Assembly: GCA_963969595.1 (NCBI GenBank)
Contig: OZ018417.1
Coordinates: 4,528,501 to 4,592,500, forward strand
Direction of reading: 5' to 3'
Origin: Neckera pumila
Taxonomy: Eukaryota > Streptophyta > Bryopsida > Hypnales > Neckeraceae
DNA: 64,000 nt
Position 1 is the stretch's first letter; each line of letters begins with the position of its first letter. Made by a program: the position numbers and the translations under genes. Of this stretch, positions 22,345-35,301 are shown one piece after another. The notes under the pieces are model-generated. The model ran no database searches. It saw only the letters and a list, made by a program, of their open reading frames with translations, and was not told the DNA's origin.

Positions 22345-24544
22345 TTACATATATTTAAATTAGTTTACGTTGAAACATTATTGCATTGTTCTAATTTCCA
22401 AAAAAAAGAAAATTTAGTGACACTGATTTTGTAGGTGACACTGATTTTTTACCCTCACGAATAAATCCGTGTAGTAGTCTGGCAGCCCGCACCCTCACAT
22501 TTTAGAAGCTGGTATTGGATCCTGATCTAAGGTCTTGCCTTGACCCTTCAGTTGAATTAGTTGAATGTGCTCTGATATTCTGAATTCTGAAAATGGTTGA
22601 TGTCCTGGTAGACTCCATAATGGGGGTGTTAGACCTCACAATTCCTGCTCCGTGATTTTGTTACCAAATTGGGCGTAACGTGATTCTTGTCATCAAAGTA
22701 CTTGCCTCCCTAAACAGTTAAGAAACGCAATTCTGAAATTGCCGACCTTCATCTGCACGCCAGCTCAGATCCCCCTATCACTGCAAACTTTACATTCTAA
22801 CGTAGATTCTTCAGTTCAAATTTTTTTTCACTCCAGAATAGAATACTACGTAACCTAGAATGGTTTGCAACTGTTGATTAACTTACACATGATAAGGCAG
22901 CAGTGCAAGAACAAAGGCAGAGAGACCTGGGTGCACACTGTATTCAACAATTGATAACTATTCTATTGACTCATTGCCACTCAATCCCTGCATATTTTAT
23001 TAGTCATTCTCTGCAAATTATATTCCCTCTCTCGCAGCTCACAAAACGCTTTTTAATTTGTCCTCAGAGATGTACGCTAAGTTTGAGTTTCAACTGGTTT
23101 GGATTGTGCGTACCAGTATGTGGCATGGTCGAGTATCCTGAAGAAGAATCTACCAGAGTGTAATGTAATGCACGTGTTGAACGTAGTGCCAACACCGAGA
23201 TGATTGCACCAGCGTTACTCTGCTCCAATTGTTGCACAGTCCGTTACACAACCGGATATGATCAGGGAAATGTGAACCCAGGTTAGGGTTGTCGCGCGCC
23301 CAGATTCTTGGGTCCTACACTCCTTATTCCTGTGTCGGGCCTGGGTGTGTACTCTCTTTCATTTTCCCCCCAAAATAAAGATAAAAAATGTGAAAATAGC
23401 TACAGTACAGTACTACTCGTCATTGATCCTTCCCAACTGACTCTGGGAGGACACATGGAGGTTCGTAAAATTCGCTAGTAGATTCTTGAGGCAAATTTCA
23501 GTTTCAAAATTGTTTAAAATTCGGTCAGGTAACCATGAATCACCCAAGATCCTGCTAACCCTGCGAGCACACTTGGCAGATTATTAGTGATAAGTACACG
23601 CCTTAAGTGCTCATTGCACAACAATCCTGAGGAATAAAATTGGACTGTGCATCCACGAATATTGAACGTTTCATTGACTTCACAATTCAATCTGTACCGT
23701 ATTTTACAAGGAATGTAGCGTGCTGGAGTGCGCGGTTATCAATTCTATCCCAGATTGCCATCCAGAGTGTATTGCTGTGATTTGAGATAATTCCTGCAAA
23801 ATCAGATTCTCCTTGAAACACAATCTGCATTACGCAACTAGAAGTTGATAGAATCACTATAATCAAGACTCTAAGAGGGTTCACTCGATGCTTCTCTATT
23901 ATGTATCATGAACTGCAGTTGATTCTGCACAGTAGTTGTCAAGTCTTGGGAGCCCGATCCTTTTAATGGCCCACATGGGCAGTCCACTGCGTAAGAATGC
24001 TATTATGATAAAGTTAGGCTGCACACTCTCGTCGGTTAAGTTGTACTGGACGATAAGTTACTTCAGTCGTTTGCCGCGATATGTTCAAGAGACAATTCCA
24101 AAGCAAACCGTGAAATGAACAACAAAGTTTTCTTCAAATGCTGGCAGATGCAGAACCTTAGAAGCGTGCAAAACAGCGAGATTCTGTGCATGATACGCAA
24201 AATACTGTGAATCCAACTCTGTGAATGATACGCAAAAAGATAGAGAACTTCCCGCAAACAGCCATGCCAAGTAAAAATTCCAAGTAAAATGACTCTTTTA
24301 ATAAAATCATTTAATATGTCAACTCCACAACTTACAGAAAGATAGAGAGCATGTGATTCAACTATTTTCGAGTTTGGGAGTGATATCTGCAACCACAGCT
24401 AATTTTGAAACTGTAGTAATAAATTGTAATGTGAAGGAGGGTGGATGTGCCTCTGTTTTACAATAGCGACAATATGTACAAGAAGATTAGAATGTCGTAC
24501 CAAAATTCCAACGTCCTCGTACATCTATAACATATCGTTGGTAC
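22345..24544. other. Spacer downstream of the SAM-domain gene
   Basis: No coding gene is recognised. The plus strand at 22480-23400 is less AT-rich and ends near AATAAAGATAAAAAATG (23374), so a plus-strand noncoding transcript is possible but unproven. The part next to 24544 should hold the 3' UTR of the minus-strand SAM-domain gene. Confidence 0.35.
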
Positions 24545-26191
24545 TTATCTTTCCTTCAATTCTCGAATCAATAGCTCCAGTTTTTTTCGATCCCCAAAGC
24601 TTAGGATATTAAGCTCATCACGGAGGTCGTTGTTGGTGAGCTGTAGAAGCAACTCTCCATCAATGCTGTTCTCTGCAAATATTGTAGCGTATCTTGCAAG
24701 CCCTTGCTGTCCCAACCACTCCATCGTCTCCCCCACTGACCACTCCTTAGGCCTTTCTGCTTTCCCAGACGCACACATTTGTCAGGATGACGCTGCCATT
24801 GCACTATCATGCTAGCTGAAATCAACCAGAGAAATCTAAACCTCATGTTTGCGAAATCCGGTGGCACATTCTCTTCCTCAGACGAGAATGTACTTTCATT
24901 AAGACGACATGCTCCTCCACTATTAAAATCATGCTCAAATTCAAATGACAATTACATTTTTCTTTGCACCTAAGATATCCTCTACCAAGTGCACAACATA
25001 CATTATTAGACTAGTGCAACATGCAGCCACTGAATCCCACATGTAATATGTATTTGTGCGGTCACAACTTTGTGCCTTAAAACAAACTTTTTTAGGTTTC
25101 AGAGTACTAGCACAGATAATTTGAAGTTGCCACGCAAAAATTTCCAAGGGAATGGGAAGAAATAAAAACGTACTCTGGCCAGAAGAGACCGAATCGGAGG
25201 AGTTACTCTGAGCTAGCAGAATGTCGAATTCCTCCAGTTCCCTCAAGCGGTTGATTTTTTCCCTTTCCTCCGCACTGATCTCCTTCGCCTTCTCTTGTCC
25301 CTTCTTCCCGCCTATTTCCTTCGCTCTAGAAACTTCCATAATTACTTTCTCGTTCTTGATGCGCGCCTCCTCAAAAGGCCGATGCAGTGCGCCAAAAATC
25401 AATGCAACATTACTTACAAGACCTACTTGCAGGAAAACTCGCAATCCACCGCTTAACAACAAAAGCAGCGCGAAAAGCCGCGGACCTTCATAAATCAAAC
25501 TGTTCGCAACAACGGCCGCTCTTCCTTTCCCCGGCAAATGTCTTTGTTTACTTGCGAATCTAGTCCACAGAAACAAATTCGCGAACGGGACAAAGCTTAA
25601 AACCAAAGAGGAAGCAAATTCAAACAAACCAGGTCCAACCGCCTTAATTTTTCTCGCCCCTTTACCCCGAGGCAACTCCTCCACTCCACTGCGGCTATGC
25701 TCCAAAGCGTACCACCCGACGACACAATTCGCGAACATTACAGCACAAAGGATAAGATCCGCTGCGGCAAAGAAGCCGTGCGAGCCAGGGACCAATCCTC
25801 TCAAGCTTGCCAGCCAGCCAACTAGAAACAGTCCTTCAAACGACGCCAATCCAAGAGGCAAAGAGACGGCCAGTTCCGTGAGATCGTCTTCAAGCAAACT
25901 AATCTCCAAACCATTAACATCATCCTTATTATTCGTCCGCTTCTTGATCTTAGCCCTAACGCCACCGCGAATCTGACCGACACGCAGCGTCCTCCTCGTC
26001 TGCAACACCACAAAATTTCGAAAAAAGCTCCCGCGTCCAATTGCAACACTCTCCGGCTTCACTCGTCCTGAAGTCGTGATTGCCAATACTAAACCCCGGC
26101 GACACTCTCCAATTGAAGAAAGCCGTGGCGAATTTCGTACACCATGAATGGCGCATTGCATTGAGCGGCCTGCGTGGATTAAGGCCGCCAT
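24545..26191 (-). CDS. Plastid-type membrane protein with a C-terminal SAM domain
   Basis: Two exons, 26191-25174 and 24756-24545 (TAA), joined in phase within an AAA codon, give 409 residues. ATG at 26191 is chosen; the frame upstream continues only through a TTG at 26212. The first 80 residues are rich in Arg, Ser and Val with few acidic residues, like a plastid transit peptide. Hydrophobic segments follow: about 110-133, 140-165, 185-215 and 245-275. Then comes a charged Lys/Glu stretch (KGQEKAKEISAEEREKINR), a likely coiled coil. Exon 2 encodes a SAM domain (EWSVGETMEWLGQQGLARYA, LLLQLTNNDLRDELNILSFG), a protein-interaction fold. SAM fused to a multi-pass membrane region is known in uncharacterised plant proteins. 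No catalytic motif is seen and the function is unknown; the localisation is inference. Confidence 0.8.
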
Positions 26192-26210
26192 TGATAAATT
26201 TCGAAAGCGC

Positions 26211-26272
26211 AAGAAAACTCTACAAAATTCTACAAAATTCTACAAAACTCTACAAAACTCTACAAAACTCTA
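26211..26272. repeat. 10-bp tandem repeat in the 5' leader of the SAM-domain gene
   Basis: Five back-to-back units of TACAAAAYTC occupy 26221-26270, preceded by a degenerate AAGAAAACTC. The array begins 20 to 30 bp upstream of the chosen ATG at 26191, so it would lie in the 5' UTR or core promoter. On the transcribed strand it reads GARTTTTGTA repeated. Confidence 0.85.
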
Positions 26273-27299
26273 GATTCACACTTGAGCTCTGTCGTTGGGA
26301 TTCCTGCGAGTTAAATCCTCGAGAGGCGCGACTTGCGATCAACTTGACCAGCAAGAAACTGTGCAATTGGTCGTAGGAAAGCTGCGGGTGCCCGTGCCAT
26401 GGATGGAGGATTGGTAGTTTCGGGAAATTTGAAAAGAAGGTGATATGCCGACCCCTCTCTCGTTTCAGGGGAGAGCTCACTTGGCCGGAAGACGATTCTT
26501 TTTACTCCCGGAATATGATTTTGGTTTCATTTCTTTTTATACTGTACTTTTATGCTTAAAAGTTTAAAAAAAAAATACTCCGAGTAGTAATTTTGTATGG
26601 AGAATCAACTCAAAAATGAATCTAAATTCTTCTTACACACAATCTTGAGGTCATTTGGTCTTTGCAAGTAAAGGATTCGTTGACAAGTACGAGTAATAAT
26701 TTTGGATTTTTCTAATTTTGAACCCAATTTGGAATTCACTGGGTCTTTGTAGAGACCATTTTTTATTTCAGTTGGTCCTTGTAGAGGCAATGACAAGGAA
26801 TACTTTTTAATTTTATTACTTATTACTTGAATTTTATTACTTATGTTCAAGAATGTTATGGGGTGCACACAATTCTCTGCTTTTGTTTAATGTTACGAAG
26901 GTGCATACAATTCTTTGTTTTATTTATCTCAAATGCCATCATAACTTGCAACTAAGATATTTACATCTAATTGCGAAAGCAGATTACTGCAAATTTTAGA
27001 CTAAAATAAAATCATTCTCAACATGAGAGCCTAGAATTAATATTGAGTATGCCTATTGTTAATACTTTGAAGATTCATACATTATTTATATAATGTCCAC
27101 AAGTATATGCTAAAGGAATTGGTGGAATGTTCTTTCAACAAGATTCAACAAAACTAAGACAAGTTAAGAACAAGAACAATGTTCAAATGCTATTTGGATG
27201 CTTGTAGATGTAGTTGCCGTAGAAGGCTCCAATATATTCGGCTTAAATCATAAACTTGAGCTTAATAAACTATTGGAATGGAGAACAATTCATAATTAA
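26273..27299. other. Upstream flank of the SAM-domain gene, no further gene
   Basis: This holds the promoter of the minus-strand gene ending at 26191, then AT-rich spacer. Repeated pieces of the kind CAATTTGG, GGTCTTTG/GGTCCTTG and TTTTATTACTTAT appear at 26640-26850 but no boundaries are visible. Confidence 0.35.
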
Positions 27300-28180
27300 T
27301 CCCTAAAGGACCAAAGCCAATTTTTCATCAAAAAACACTCAAAATTGCCATTTCTATTGCAAAGAGCAAATTGAAAGTTTGAAGAGTTTTTTTTTTTTTT
27401 GCATATCTAATTGCAAGATCTTGCACTAGACTAATATAAGAATGTGTAGAAGAAATTGCGGAAACTTTGACCTTGTAGATTGCAAGATATTTGTATTTTA
27501 AGTGGAGAAAACAAGTTTCTTTGGTACATTTTCAACTAGATTTTTAGCTTTGTATTTTTTGAACTTAAAATTTTTGCACTGCAAATTTAGAATTTCTATT
27601 TTTTTATGTGGAAGAATAGAATTGAGAATTTGGAGAAGTATTTTACAAAAAATACACACTTAATTTTTTATTCAAAAAAAATATTACAAAGAAGCTAGTA
27701 TGTGATAGAAGGGAAAACTAAATCAATAATAGCTCTAAGATAACAGAAACCTCCTATCTCACTAGTAAGAGTGTTAACAATCAAATTCAATATTGTGGAT
27801 TTATTTTTTGAAAAACATAAAAATTGAGATAATAAGTGATTCTTATATGTTATTTACCCACAGAACGAGAAGCTCCATAACTTTCTCATAACTTTTTCAT
27901 ATGAAATCAAACCAACTTCTTTTTCACATATACAAAAATATTATCTATTGGACACAAATTTTCAATATTTTGTGGATTTGATTTGCTACCCAACAAACTA
28001 AAAAACAGTTAATTGTGGCACATAACTTTTGCTCCCCAACACCACTTGAAAGTGAAAATTATATTCCTAGAAAGCTAATTTGATTTTCTATCCTCAAAAA
28101 AAGTTTCAAAAAATCAGGCCAAAAATTGAGATCATTAAGAACCTACCAAAACCTTCATTTCACAAATGTTCCGTTAGACC
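27300..28180. mobile_element. Second member of the long TTAA-flanked family
   Basis: TTAA at 27296-27299 precedes TCCCTAAAGGACC, and the following sequence (CAAAAAACACTCAAAATTGC and onward, then CTCATAACTTTTTCATATG) resembles 8454-9379. The right terminus is eroded; a TTAA at 28181-28184 is at the expected place but the GGG end is not recognisable, so the right boundary is uncertain. Confidence 0.4.
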
Positions 28181-28699
28181 TTAATCGATGCAGGCTTAAT
28201 CAATGCAGGGGCATACAGTATTAGCCCAGATAATAAATGGATCGAAATTATAATGTCAGCCAAGCTGAGTTGCAACCAAGCTTGAGAAAGAGGAGTTAAT
28301 AACCGCCAAAGCAAATTCACCACCAAGTTACAAGGACAATTCCGTTGGTTGTCAGTAACATGATCAAGCAAGCAAGAACCTGCACCGGTTTCCCTTTACA
28401 TAAATTCACGAGATTTTCGAGATACAAAAAACACACACATCATAGCGCGCACGCCACAATGCATAAACGAAAAGTTGAGCTTTTGAGTCCGCTCTGGTGT
28501 GTACAGCTCCCCACCGATCCACAGGTGAGAACAAGGCTGTTGGTTTCTGCAAATGATAATCCTCTACGTCGGTTAATCCCATTACTGCAGCCATGGATGG
28601 GCGAGGAAATGAATGAGGGGTGGGTAAGGGTCGATTTTCCAAGGTGCCGGCACATTTGAATCTAAGAATTCATCCTGAATATGAAGCATTGTCACACTT

Positions 28700-31600
28700 T
28701 CACACTTCAATTGGAGTGGCTTCGGAGACTCTCAACCTCTTCTCCGTTGGCTGAGTGTCCTCTTCCTCAACCTTTCTCTTGGTCCCAGCAACAGAAGGCT
28801 TTGATGGTGGTTCAACCATGATGACTTCGTCATCATCCTCTTCCTCCGTATGTCCATTCTGCACCTCGGAAGGAGCAGCGTGTGCAGGTGTCTGGGGTTG
28901 TGCACTCGCGTCTGTGGGGTTGAGGGATGCAAGGTCGCCAGTGATCACCATTCCTTCTGGCTCCTTCTCTTCGTCAAAAGTCTCCCTGTAGTGAAAGCGT
29001 ACACGGAATGAGCCTCCTCGGTACTGTGTCAGGCACATTTGAGCGGCATCCTACCTATGTAAATTAAAGATATCACATTGTTGAATAGACTCTCCTACCT
29101 TCTAGATGTCACCCTTTAGAAACGGAATATGCCAATATTAGAATCTGAAGATTACAACAGCATACCTATGCTTGACATGGAGGCTGCATCGGAAATCTTG
29201 ATGATAATCCTCGATCGTCATCACCACACCTGTCGTAATAGGAGTCGGATAATCCACGAACTTCTGCTCAACCAACACTTGCAAGGATAAGCCAGAGCAA
29301 CAACTTCACATTGGACACCAAACTGATTGACCCTGTTAGCGTAGTATCCTAAATTGCAGTAGAAAAGATCTTCACCAACAAAAACAACTCTTCTCATCAA
29401 CCCACAAGACAATCCATAAATTGTATGCAGCAGAAAGTTATGTTCGGGAACCTTGTCTAGAAGAGTAGCGTAATATGCCACCATATCCTCCTCGATGTCT
29501 TCACCTGACTCGTGTAGGAGGTTTGATCCTTGCATGATAACAGGATCTGATACACCTAACTTGCGCTTTACCACCTTCTCAAGCACATCCCTCATTGTGG
29601 CTGTAGTAGTGTTCAGTTCCAACACCAATGGCGTCTGTTCTCCCAAACAACAGAACAAGGTATTATTAACCATTTCCAAAAGTCATCGCCAGGATCGACC
29701 TTCACCTAAGCAGTTCGAGAAGCGGAGTTCCTACCTCAGAGCAGACATAGCAGCGCGGATTAGGCTCAGTCATCTCCACAGGCATCAACAACGACTTCCC
29801 TGAGGGATGTTCCACACAATAAGTCATCCTGAATCACAAAGTGCACCCCACACAGCTGAGTTTCTGAACCAGATTCACACTAACGTCGGCAAAAATGACG
29901 GACCTACAGAACCAAGTTACAATACAATCTCAGACCAAAAACCCAAAAAATGTTGGAACAGTCTTAGAAGGGAAAAATAAACACACCGACACTCCTTGGT
30001 CCTGTTACTGAGAACCTTCAGAGCTTCTAGAACGATGAGTCCTGCAATAATTGCATTGGTGGTAGCAATGGCATGGATAATGTTGCCGGCCATGCCCTTG
30101 GCCTCAAACAAACTCTGCATAGGGATTCCAAACGAATGTGCCCGCAAGTTGGCAGCCGCTGTCACAAACTCCACTGCCAATTGATCATCCTTGTCGAAAA
30201 CTAACTTTCCAACATCCTGCAACACATGTGCTATTCAATAAGATGCTGAAAGCTAAACCCAAAACCCGCATGGTCTTTAACGGTCACAACACAAAATAGC
30301 ACTCGACCAATGAGAATACAAGCTTAATCATACGTGTTGTAATAATTGGAAAGGTACACTAAATCAAAACAATAATCCGTCATCACGAAAGAGCACACCT
30401 GGCTTCGTTTTTCAAGAAAAAGTTGAACCGACTCCAAGAAAACTCTCGCGTTGTCCCTCACACTCCAGACTTGTTGAGGGTTCTTCAAACCCAAGGAAGC
30501 CGTAGCAGAAACTGTGCCCTCACTAGAACACACACCATTCTTTGTCACAACATCGTCCTCAGTGAGAACCTTCTCGAGAAACAAGGGGTCCGGTCTTCTT
30601 CTTGACTTCCAAGTATCCTCATTTTGGAGCGCAGTCATAATATTTTGACCAAAAATGCGATCAAAAACTCGCTCAGCATATGCCTTACTGGTTTCTCCAC
30701 TCCTTATTTCAAAGAACTGTGTTTCATCAGGATCATTACTAACTGCATTGTCTTCATTTGAGGAGGGCCGTACATCCAAATCACTAACTTGGCTTTTATC
30801 ACCAAATAGCTTTGCTAGAGCGAGCTCTTTTGCCCAAACAATGCAGTGAATGAGCTGCAAAAGGAAGAAAATGAAACTCATCACAGTGAAGTAAAATATT
30901 ACATAGAATATGGAGAACATGATTCCGAACAGACTGATGTGCTGAAATATGGGAGTTTGAACATAATGAGGCACGAGCTCCAGGAGCATTGAGAAAAAAT
31001 TGAACAAATCCTCCGGTTAAAAGGATCTAAGGATAGATGCACGATCCACGAGAAAGAGAAACGAACCTTAGAGGGAGTACTTGTGATGGTACAAACTGGA
31101 TATGATTTAGGTGCTGGCTTTGGCTGGCACTCATAGCATTCAGTCTGCCCCTTAATGTGCACAGTAACCTGCAAAGTGAAACATATTCCCGTGTCAGCGA
31201 GAAACTTGCATCAGAATCTGGGCTGCTAGACATAGAAAAAATGAGAAAAATGCCTACCTGACCAAGGTAACCAGTAGTGCCACTTTCCACCAAAGGCACT
31301 CCAGCAGCCAAGCACATGCGGTTCACATGGCGCCGTGCCTCCAAATTGTCCAGACCATTTAAAACCACACTAAACTGCTTAAAAAAGTCAATGTCGAACT
31401 CTTGATTTTTCACATTTGCGTGATGAGCAACTATCTCCACTCCGGGACGAAACTTGAGTACTGCTTCACGGGCCACCTGGGATAGAAAATGCCGTCCAAA
31501 TTAGAAACAATATCTCCGATCACCTCTTAAGCTTTTAGAATCCACCACCAAATCGTGGCCAGATTTCAGCGAGAGCGCCAAATATTTCACAAAGAACTGC

Positions 31601-32519
31601 GACGTACCTTGGCTTTTGACTGCCCAACATGGCTCTTGCGAAAGAGGAACTGCCTGTTGAGGTTGCTCACCTCTATGGTGTCCATGTCGATCTGTAGGAA
31701 AGGAATTGCAGTCCAAATGAATGTTACGTTTCTTTCTTAGAAATATTTGATCGTGACATGAATACACAGGCTCCGTTCATCCAGCATACTCGAATAACAT
31801 AAAACGAGTAGAGGAAACTGCCCAAGGGCACACAACAAAACTGACCAAGTGAATGTGCTTAAAGCCGGTTAACACTAGCGTCTTCAACAGCTCACAGCCG
31901 ATGCCCCCAGCGCCCACCATAAGCACCTTCTCTCTCTGTTTCCAGACAACGACCAATCAATGGCTTCACCAATATATGTTTCCGTTACAGCTCAGATCGA
32001 TTTGCGTACAACGAAAAAGGAGAAAGAGGAAGCTCCCCAAGAAAAAGTGTAAGGCATACCTGAACATCGTTGACATCCATTTGTGGATTCAGCTCCCCTG
32101 TAGTCGGACAATTTTCAAGGCATTGTGAAGAAAACTCAGAACCCATAAAGTTAACTTTGGCCTTCCCAAATAGCGATGGGATACTCATTAAAAGAGACAA
32201 TACAGAAAAACGTCATTAAATGAACGTCAAACTTTTTGATGAGTTCCCACGATCAAATTAATACACCACAGCTTCCAACACTCCGAATAATGTACTTTTA
32301 CGCTACCTAACAACACGGACAGAAAATCACCTATAAGATAAATTTTAAAATATGCTCTTCAAAAACACGCACGCCGCCAAACCCTAACACGTCCACTCCT
32401 CTACAACAGCAAGTTCCCATTACCCTCTCGAGCACCGCCTTATCACAAAGCCCTAACACGCAACCTCTGAAACCCCAGGAGCAACGAGAAGCCGTACCTG
32501 AATCCAACTCACGCGACAT
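28700..32519 (-). CDS. SAE2: SUMO-activating enzyme subunit 2 (SAE2/UBA2)
   Basis: Twelve exons: 32519-32498, 32097-32060, 31935-31846, 31691-31608, 31476-31258, 31168-31067, 30854-30399, 30216-29987, 29828-29735, 29634-29452, 29263-29166 and 28985-28700 (TGA). Phase is kept at every junction and the protein has 633 residues, close to the Arabidopsis length. The adenylation motif VGAGGIG is at about 27-33 and [18 protein letters not shown] follows. The catalytic Cys is residue 177 in [10 protein letters not shown]; it carries SUMO as a thioester before transfer to SCE1. Zinc-binding CxxC pairs are CYEC (162/165) and CYVC (440/443). A ubiquitin-fold domain ([20 protein letters not shown]) and a basic nuclear signal (TKRKV..TEKRLRV) end it. 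It works in the nucleus as a heterodimer with SAE1. The first exon codes only seven residues plus one base. Confidence 0.96.
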
Positions 32520-33064
32520 CGCTTTCTCCCGTCCTGCGATCGCACTTCACCGACTTCTCACAACGTTAACCCCAGAGCACTCACTCAAGTTCCTGCGCAT
32601 AGAACGACAAAAAATGAGAACACATATCTAAAACCAAAATTATTCCTCCAATGCACGGTGCAACTTTAACAATCCCAACCATAACTCCCAAAACCCCAAC
32701 CAACTCCATCCACCAAAAACCAAAACCAAAACCCCACAAAAAAATTCCTTCAATTACACCACGCGGAAAACAATACCCAAAAACAAAACATACTCCGTGT
32801 ACACACACACTCATATCACGCAAAACCTCGATCATAAAAAACGAAAAATCGAAAATCAAGCTCCTCTCACACTCTGGTGTCTCAAATTTTTCCTCCTCTT
32901 TGCTATCACCTCCAGTTAGCTTCCTAATAAACTTCCACTCGCACACTGTTACCTCAATTTCAACACAAGAAAAATGGAGAGAATATTATTCATGGAAAAA
33001 AAGAAAAAACAAAACAGAAAACACAAAACTACAGTGGCAATGCAAGCTTGAATCAGCAAAGGAT
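32520..33064. other. Upstream flank of SAE2
   Basis: This segment holds the 5' UTR and promoter of the minus-strand SAE2 gene. One minus-strand stretch at about 32955-32840 (CEWKFIRKLTGGDSKEEEKF) looks more protein-like than its surroundings and begins after an AG. It might be an exon of the small gene at 33065-33280, but no compatible splice pair was proven. Confidence 0.35.
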
Positions 33065-33280
33065 TCATGGGTGATCTATGCTTTCTTGGGATGAGGCGCC
33101 CGGTACATGAGCAATGGATTTGGGTGGAACTAGAAACCTGGATTCGGTGAAGAAAGAGCGCGGCATCTCAAGGTTTGGCCCGGGAGGCTTGGGTTTGTAG
33201 TTGCCGTGGGACGCAGCCCTCAACGTCGTCGTGTTGGGAATAGGCAGTGTTTGAGTTGCTTCTTGCCTAGATTCTTGCAT
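33065..33280 (-). CDS. Small hypothetical protein, 71 residues, possibly a first exon
   Basis: ATG at 33280 opens a frame to TGA at 33065. Codon third positions are GC-rich compared with the spacer, and the protein has an ordinary Pro/Ser/Lys-rich composition (NYKPKPPGPNLEMPRSFF, RFLVPPKSIAHVPG). I do not recognise a family. Support for the start comes from context: the sequence around this ATG and its upstream flank is tandemly duplicated at about 33567-33900, and the copy repeats the first codons (MQESRQ) in altered form. A GT inside the IAH-VPG codons could be a splice donor, so the frame may be only the first exon. It lies head-to-tail upstream of SAE2. Confidence 0.35.
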   Translation of the reverse strand: MQESRQEATQTLPIPNTTTLRAASHGNYKPKPPGPNLEMPRSFFTESRFLVPPKSIAHVPGASSQESIDHP

Positions 33281-33900
33281 TTGAAATGTATAGCCTTCGT
33301 AGATTGTAAGATTCTGGAATGGCGTAAGGGAAGTGCCGACACTAATAGCAACTAAGCGTAGTTATTACTTTTGTTATTAAATTTTGAAAATTTTAATTAA
33401 AGCGTATTGGTGAGTGAGAGGATTTCAACGCAAATTTGTATGTATTATTTTGATACTGTATGACTAAGTTATTAAATTTTAAAAGTATTTGTTGTAGGTG
33501 TACCAAAAATTGACAATAGATTTGCACGTTCTAATTGTGTACATCTTGTGCCATTCATATTGAGATTTGGGAATAGGGAGGCTTGATTGCAGAAGTGTTT
33601 GAATTGCTTGTTGTCTAGATTCTTGCATTTGGAATGTATAGCCTTCATAGATTGTAAGCTTTTGGAATGGTGTGAGTGAAGTGCCAACCCTATAGCAACT
33701 AAACGTAGTTATTATTATTATTATAAAATTTTAATTATTTTTATTAGAACATATGGGTAAGTGAGAGGATTTCAACACAATTTTGTATGCATTATTTGGT
33801 CATTGTATGACTAAACTTTGAAAGTATTTTTTGTAGGTGTACCAGAAAATGACAATAGACTTTCATGTTCTCATTGTGTACTTATGCTATTAATATTTAG
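33234..33900. repeat. Tandem duplication, unit about 335-345 bp, two copies
   Basis: Unit 1 (from about 33234) and unit 2 (from about 33567) share GGGAATAG, CTAGATTCTTGCATTTG, ATGTATAGCCTTC, AGTGAGAGGATTTCAAC and GTAGGTGTACCA in the same order. The unit covers the start codon and upstream flank of the small minus-strand frame at 33065-33280. Divergence between copies (substitutions and small indels) shows it is not recent. Confidence 0.75.
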
Positions 33901-35297
33901 ATTTTAGTGTCACTTTTTAGTCTGAACATGTCTATTGCATCTTGGACAATGATAATTATAGTCACATACTTTATACCATAAGTAAACAATTGAGTTAGTA
34001 CATCCAAATAAAATAATTAGTATTTTTATAAAAATAAATTTTAATAATATTAATTTCTTAAAATTATTTTTTTCTATATAATTTTTTTTTGTTGACCTTG
34101 TTGTCTACCTATGGTACATCTAAAGAATATTTTATACTAAATTGTGTACACAATTTTAACCCCCATAGAACAAAATATCCATTTAATGGACAGTTGGAAT
34201 TCAAGTAGGTGATTGTGATGTAAAAAATGAACAGATATTTTTGGAAACTTGATACAAGATGGAGACATTTATCCACTCTATGGGAATATTAAAAATCCCA
34301 ATTAGATGCCCAATACAAAATTAATGTTGCCTAACAACACATGTGCAGCTCAGACAATTTTGGTATCTTTTGCTAAATTCTTCATCTATTTCTAAAATTT
34401 AGTATACATGCAACTAACTTGGTATAACATATAATTATTGTACTAAATACTTTTTGTACAAAAATTTCATTCCAAGAAGAATAAAAACTCTACTAATTCT
34501 ACTAGGCAAGTTTGAAAAAAACATTTTTGTCTAATTACAAATGCTATTATCTTAAAATCTACTCTTCAAAATTCTTAAAGTTTTTTCTACACAATTCAAA
34601 TTTTTGAATCTAAATTTTCAACATTTGGATTTCAAATAAAAAATTTCCTTGTTGCATAAGAAATTACCAAAAAAGGACTAGTGTATTGTTAGTTCACATG
34701 ACCTCTTTGTATTATAAAGCAAGGTGATTTAAATTAAGGTAGCCCATATAATTGCTTTTGAAAGATTGCATAAACATACCTAACAAGATGTTTTATTCAA
34801 TGGTGTAGAGGCTCTACTCTGAATAGAGCAAAATTTTCATCCCTAGAAGGTTGGAAATCTATATATCCTATTTTGCAAGAATGGAAAGAACTTTTTTTTC
34901 TCACTTTAAATCCACACAATCCACACAATCAATTGGACTAAAAAATTTACTACAAATTTTTATACTAGTCTATTAAACTTTTAAATAATTGAAGGTAAAA
35001 AAAAATTCAATTTTTAGTTTTGGCCAATGCACCAAAACATACTAATTTTGACAAATTCTCTTGAATAACACCCTTGGTCCTTTAGAAGATAAAGTATTCC
35101 CAGTTATGACAAATTATCTTCCATTTTTTCTTTTCCATTTGATTATTCATAACATTGTTCAACTATTGTAGCAAGGTCTCTTTGGCATTCATGCAAAATC
35201 AAGAATTTATTCTCTCATATTTACAAAAAGAATGCACTTATTTATTTTTGTTAGTGCACGTGACACAAATTTATTAAACTTTGTATCACACAGTATC
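33901..35297. other. AT-rich spacer with repeat fragments
   Basis: Nothing coding is seen. Fragments such as CCTTTAGAAG (35084) and TTTGAAAAAAACATTTTTGTC (about 34510) resemble pieces of the TTAA-flanked families, without clear ends. Confidence 0.35.
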
Positions 35298-35301
35298 TTA
35301 A

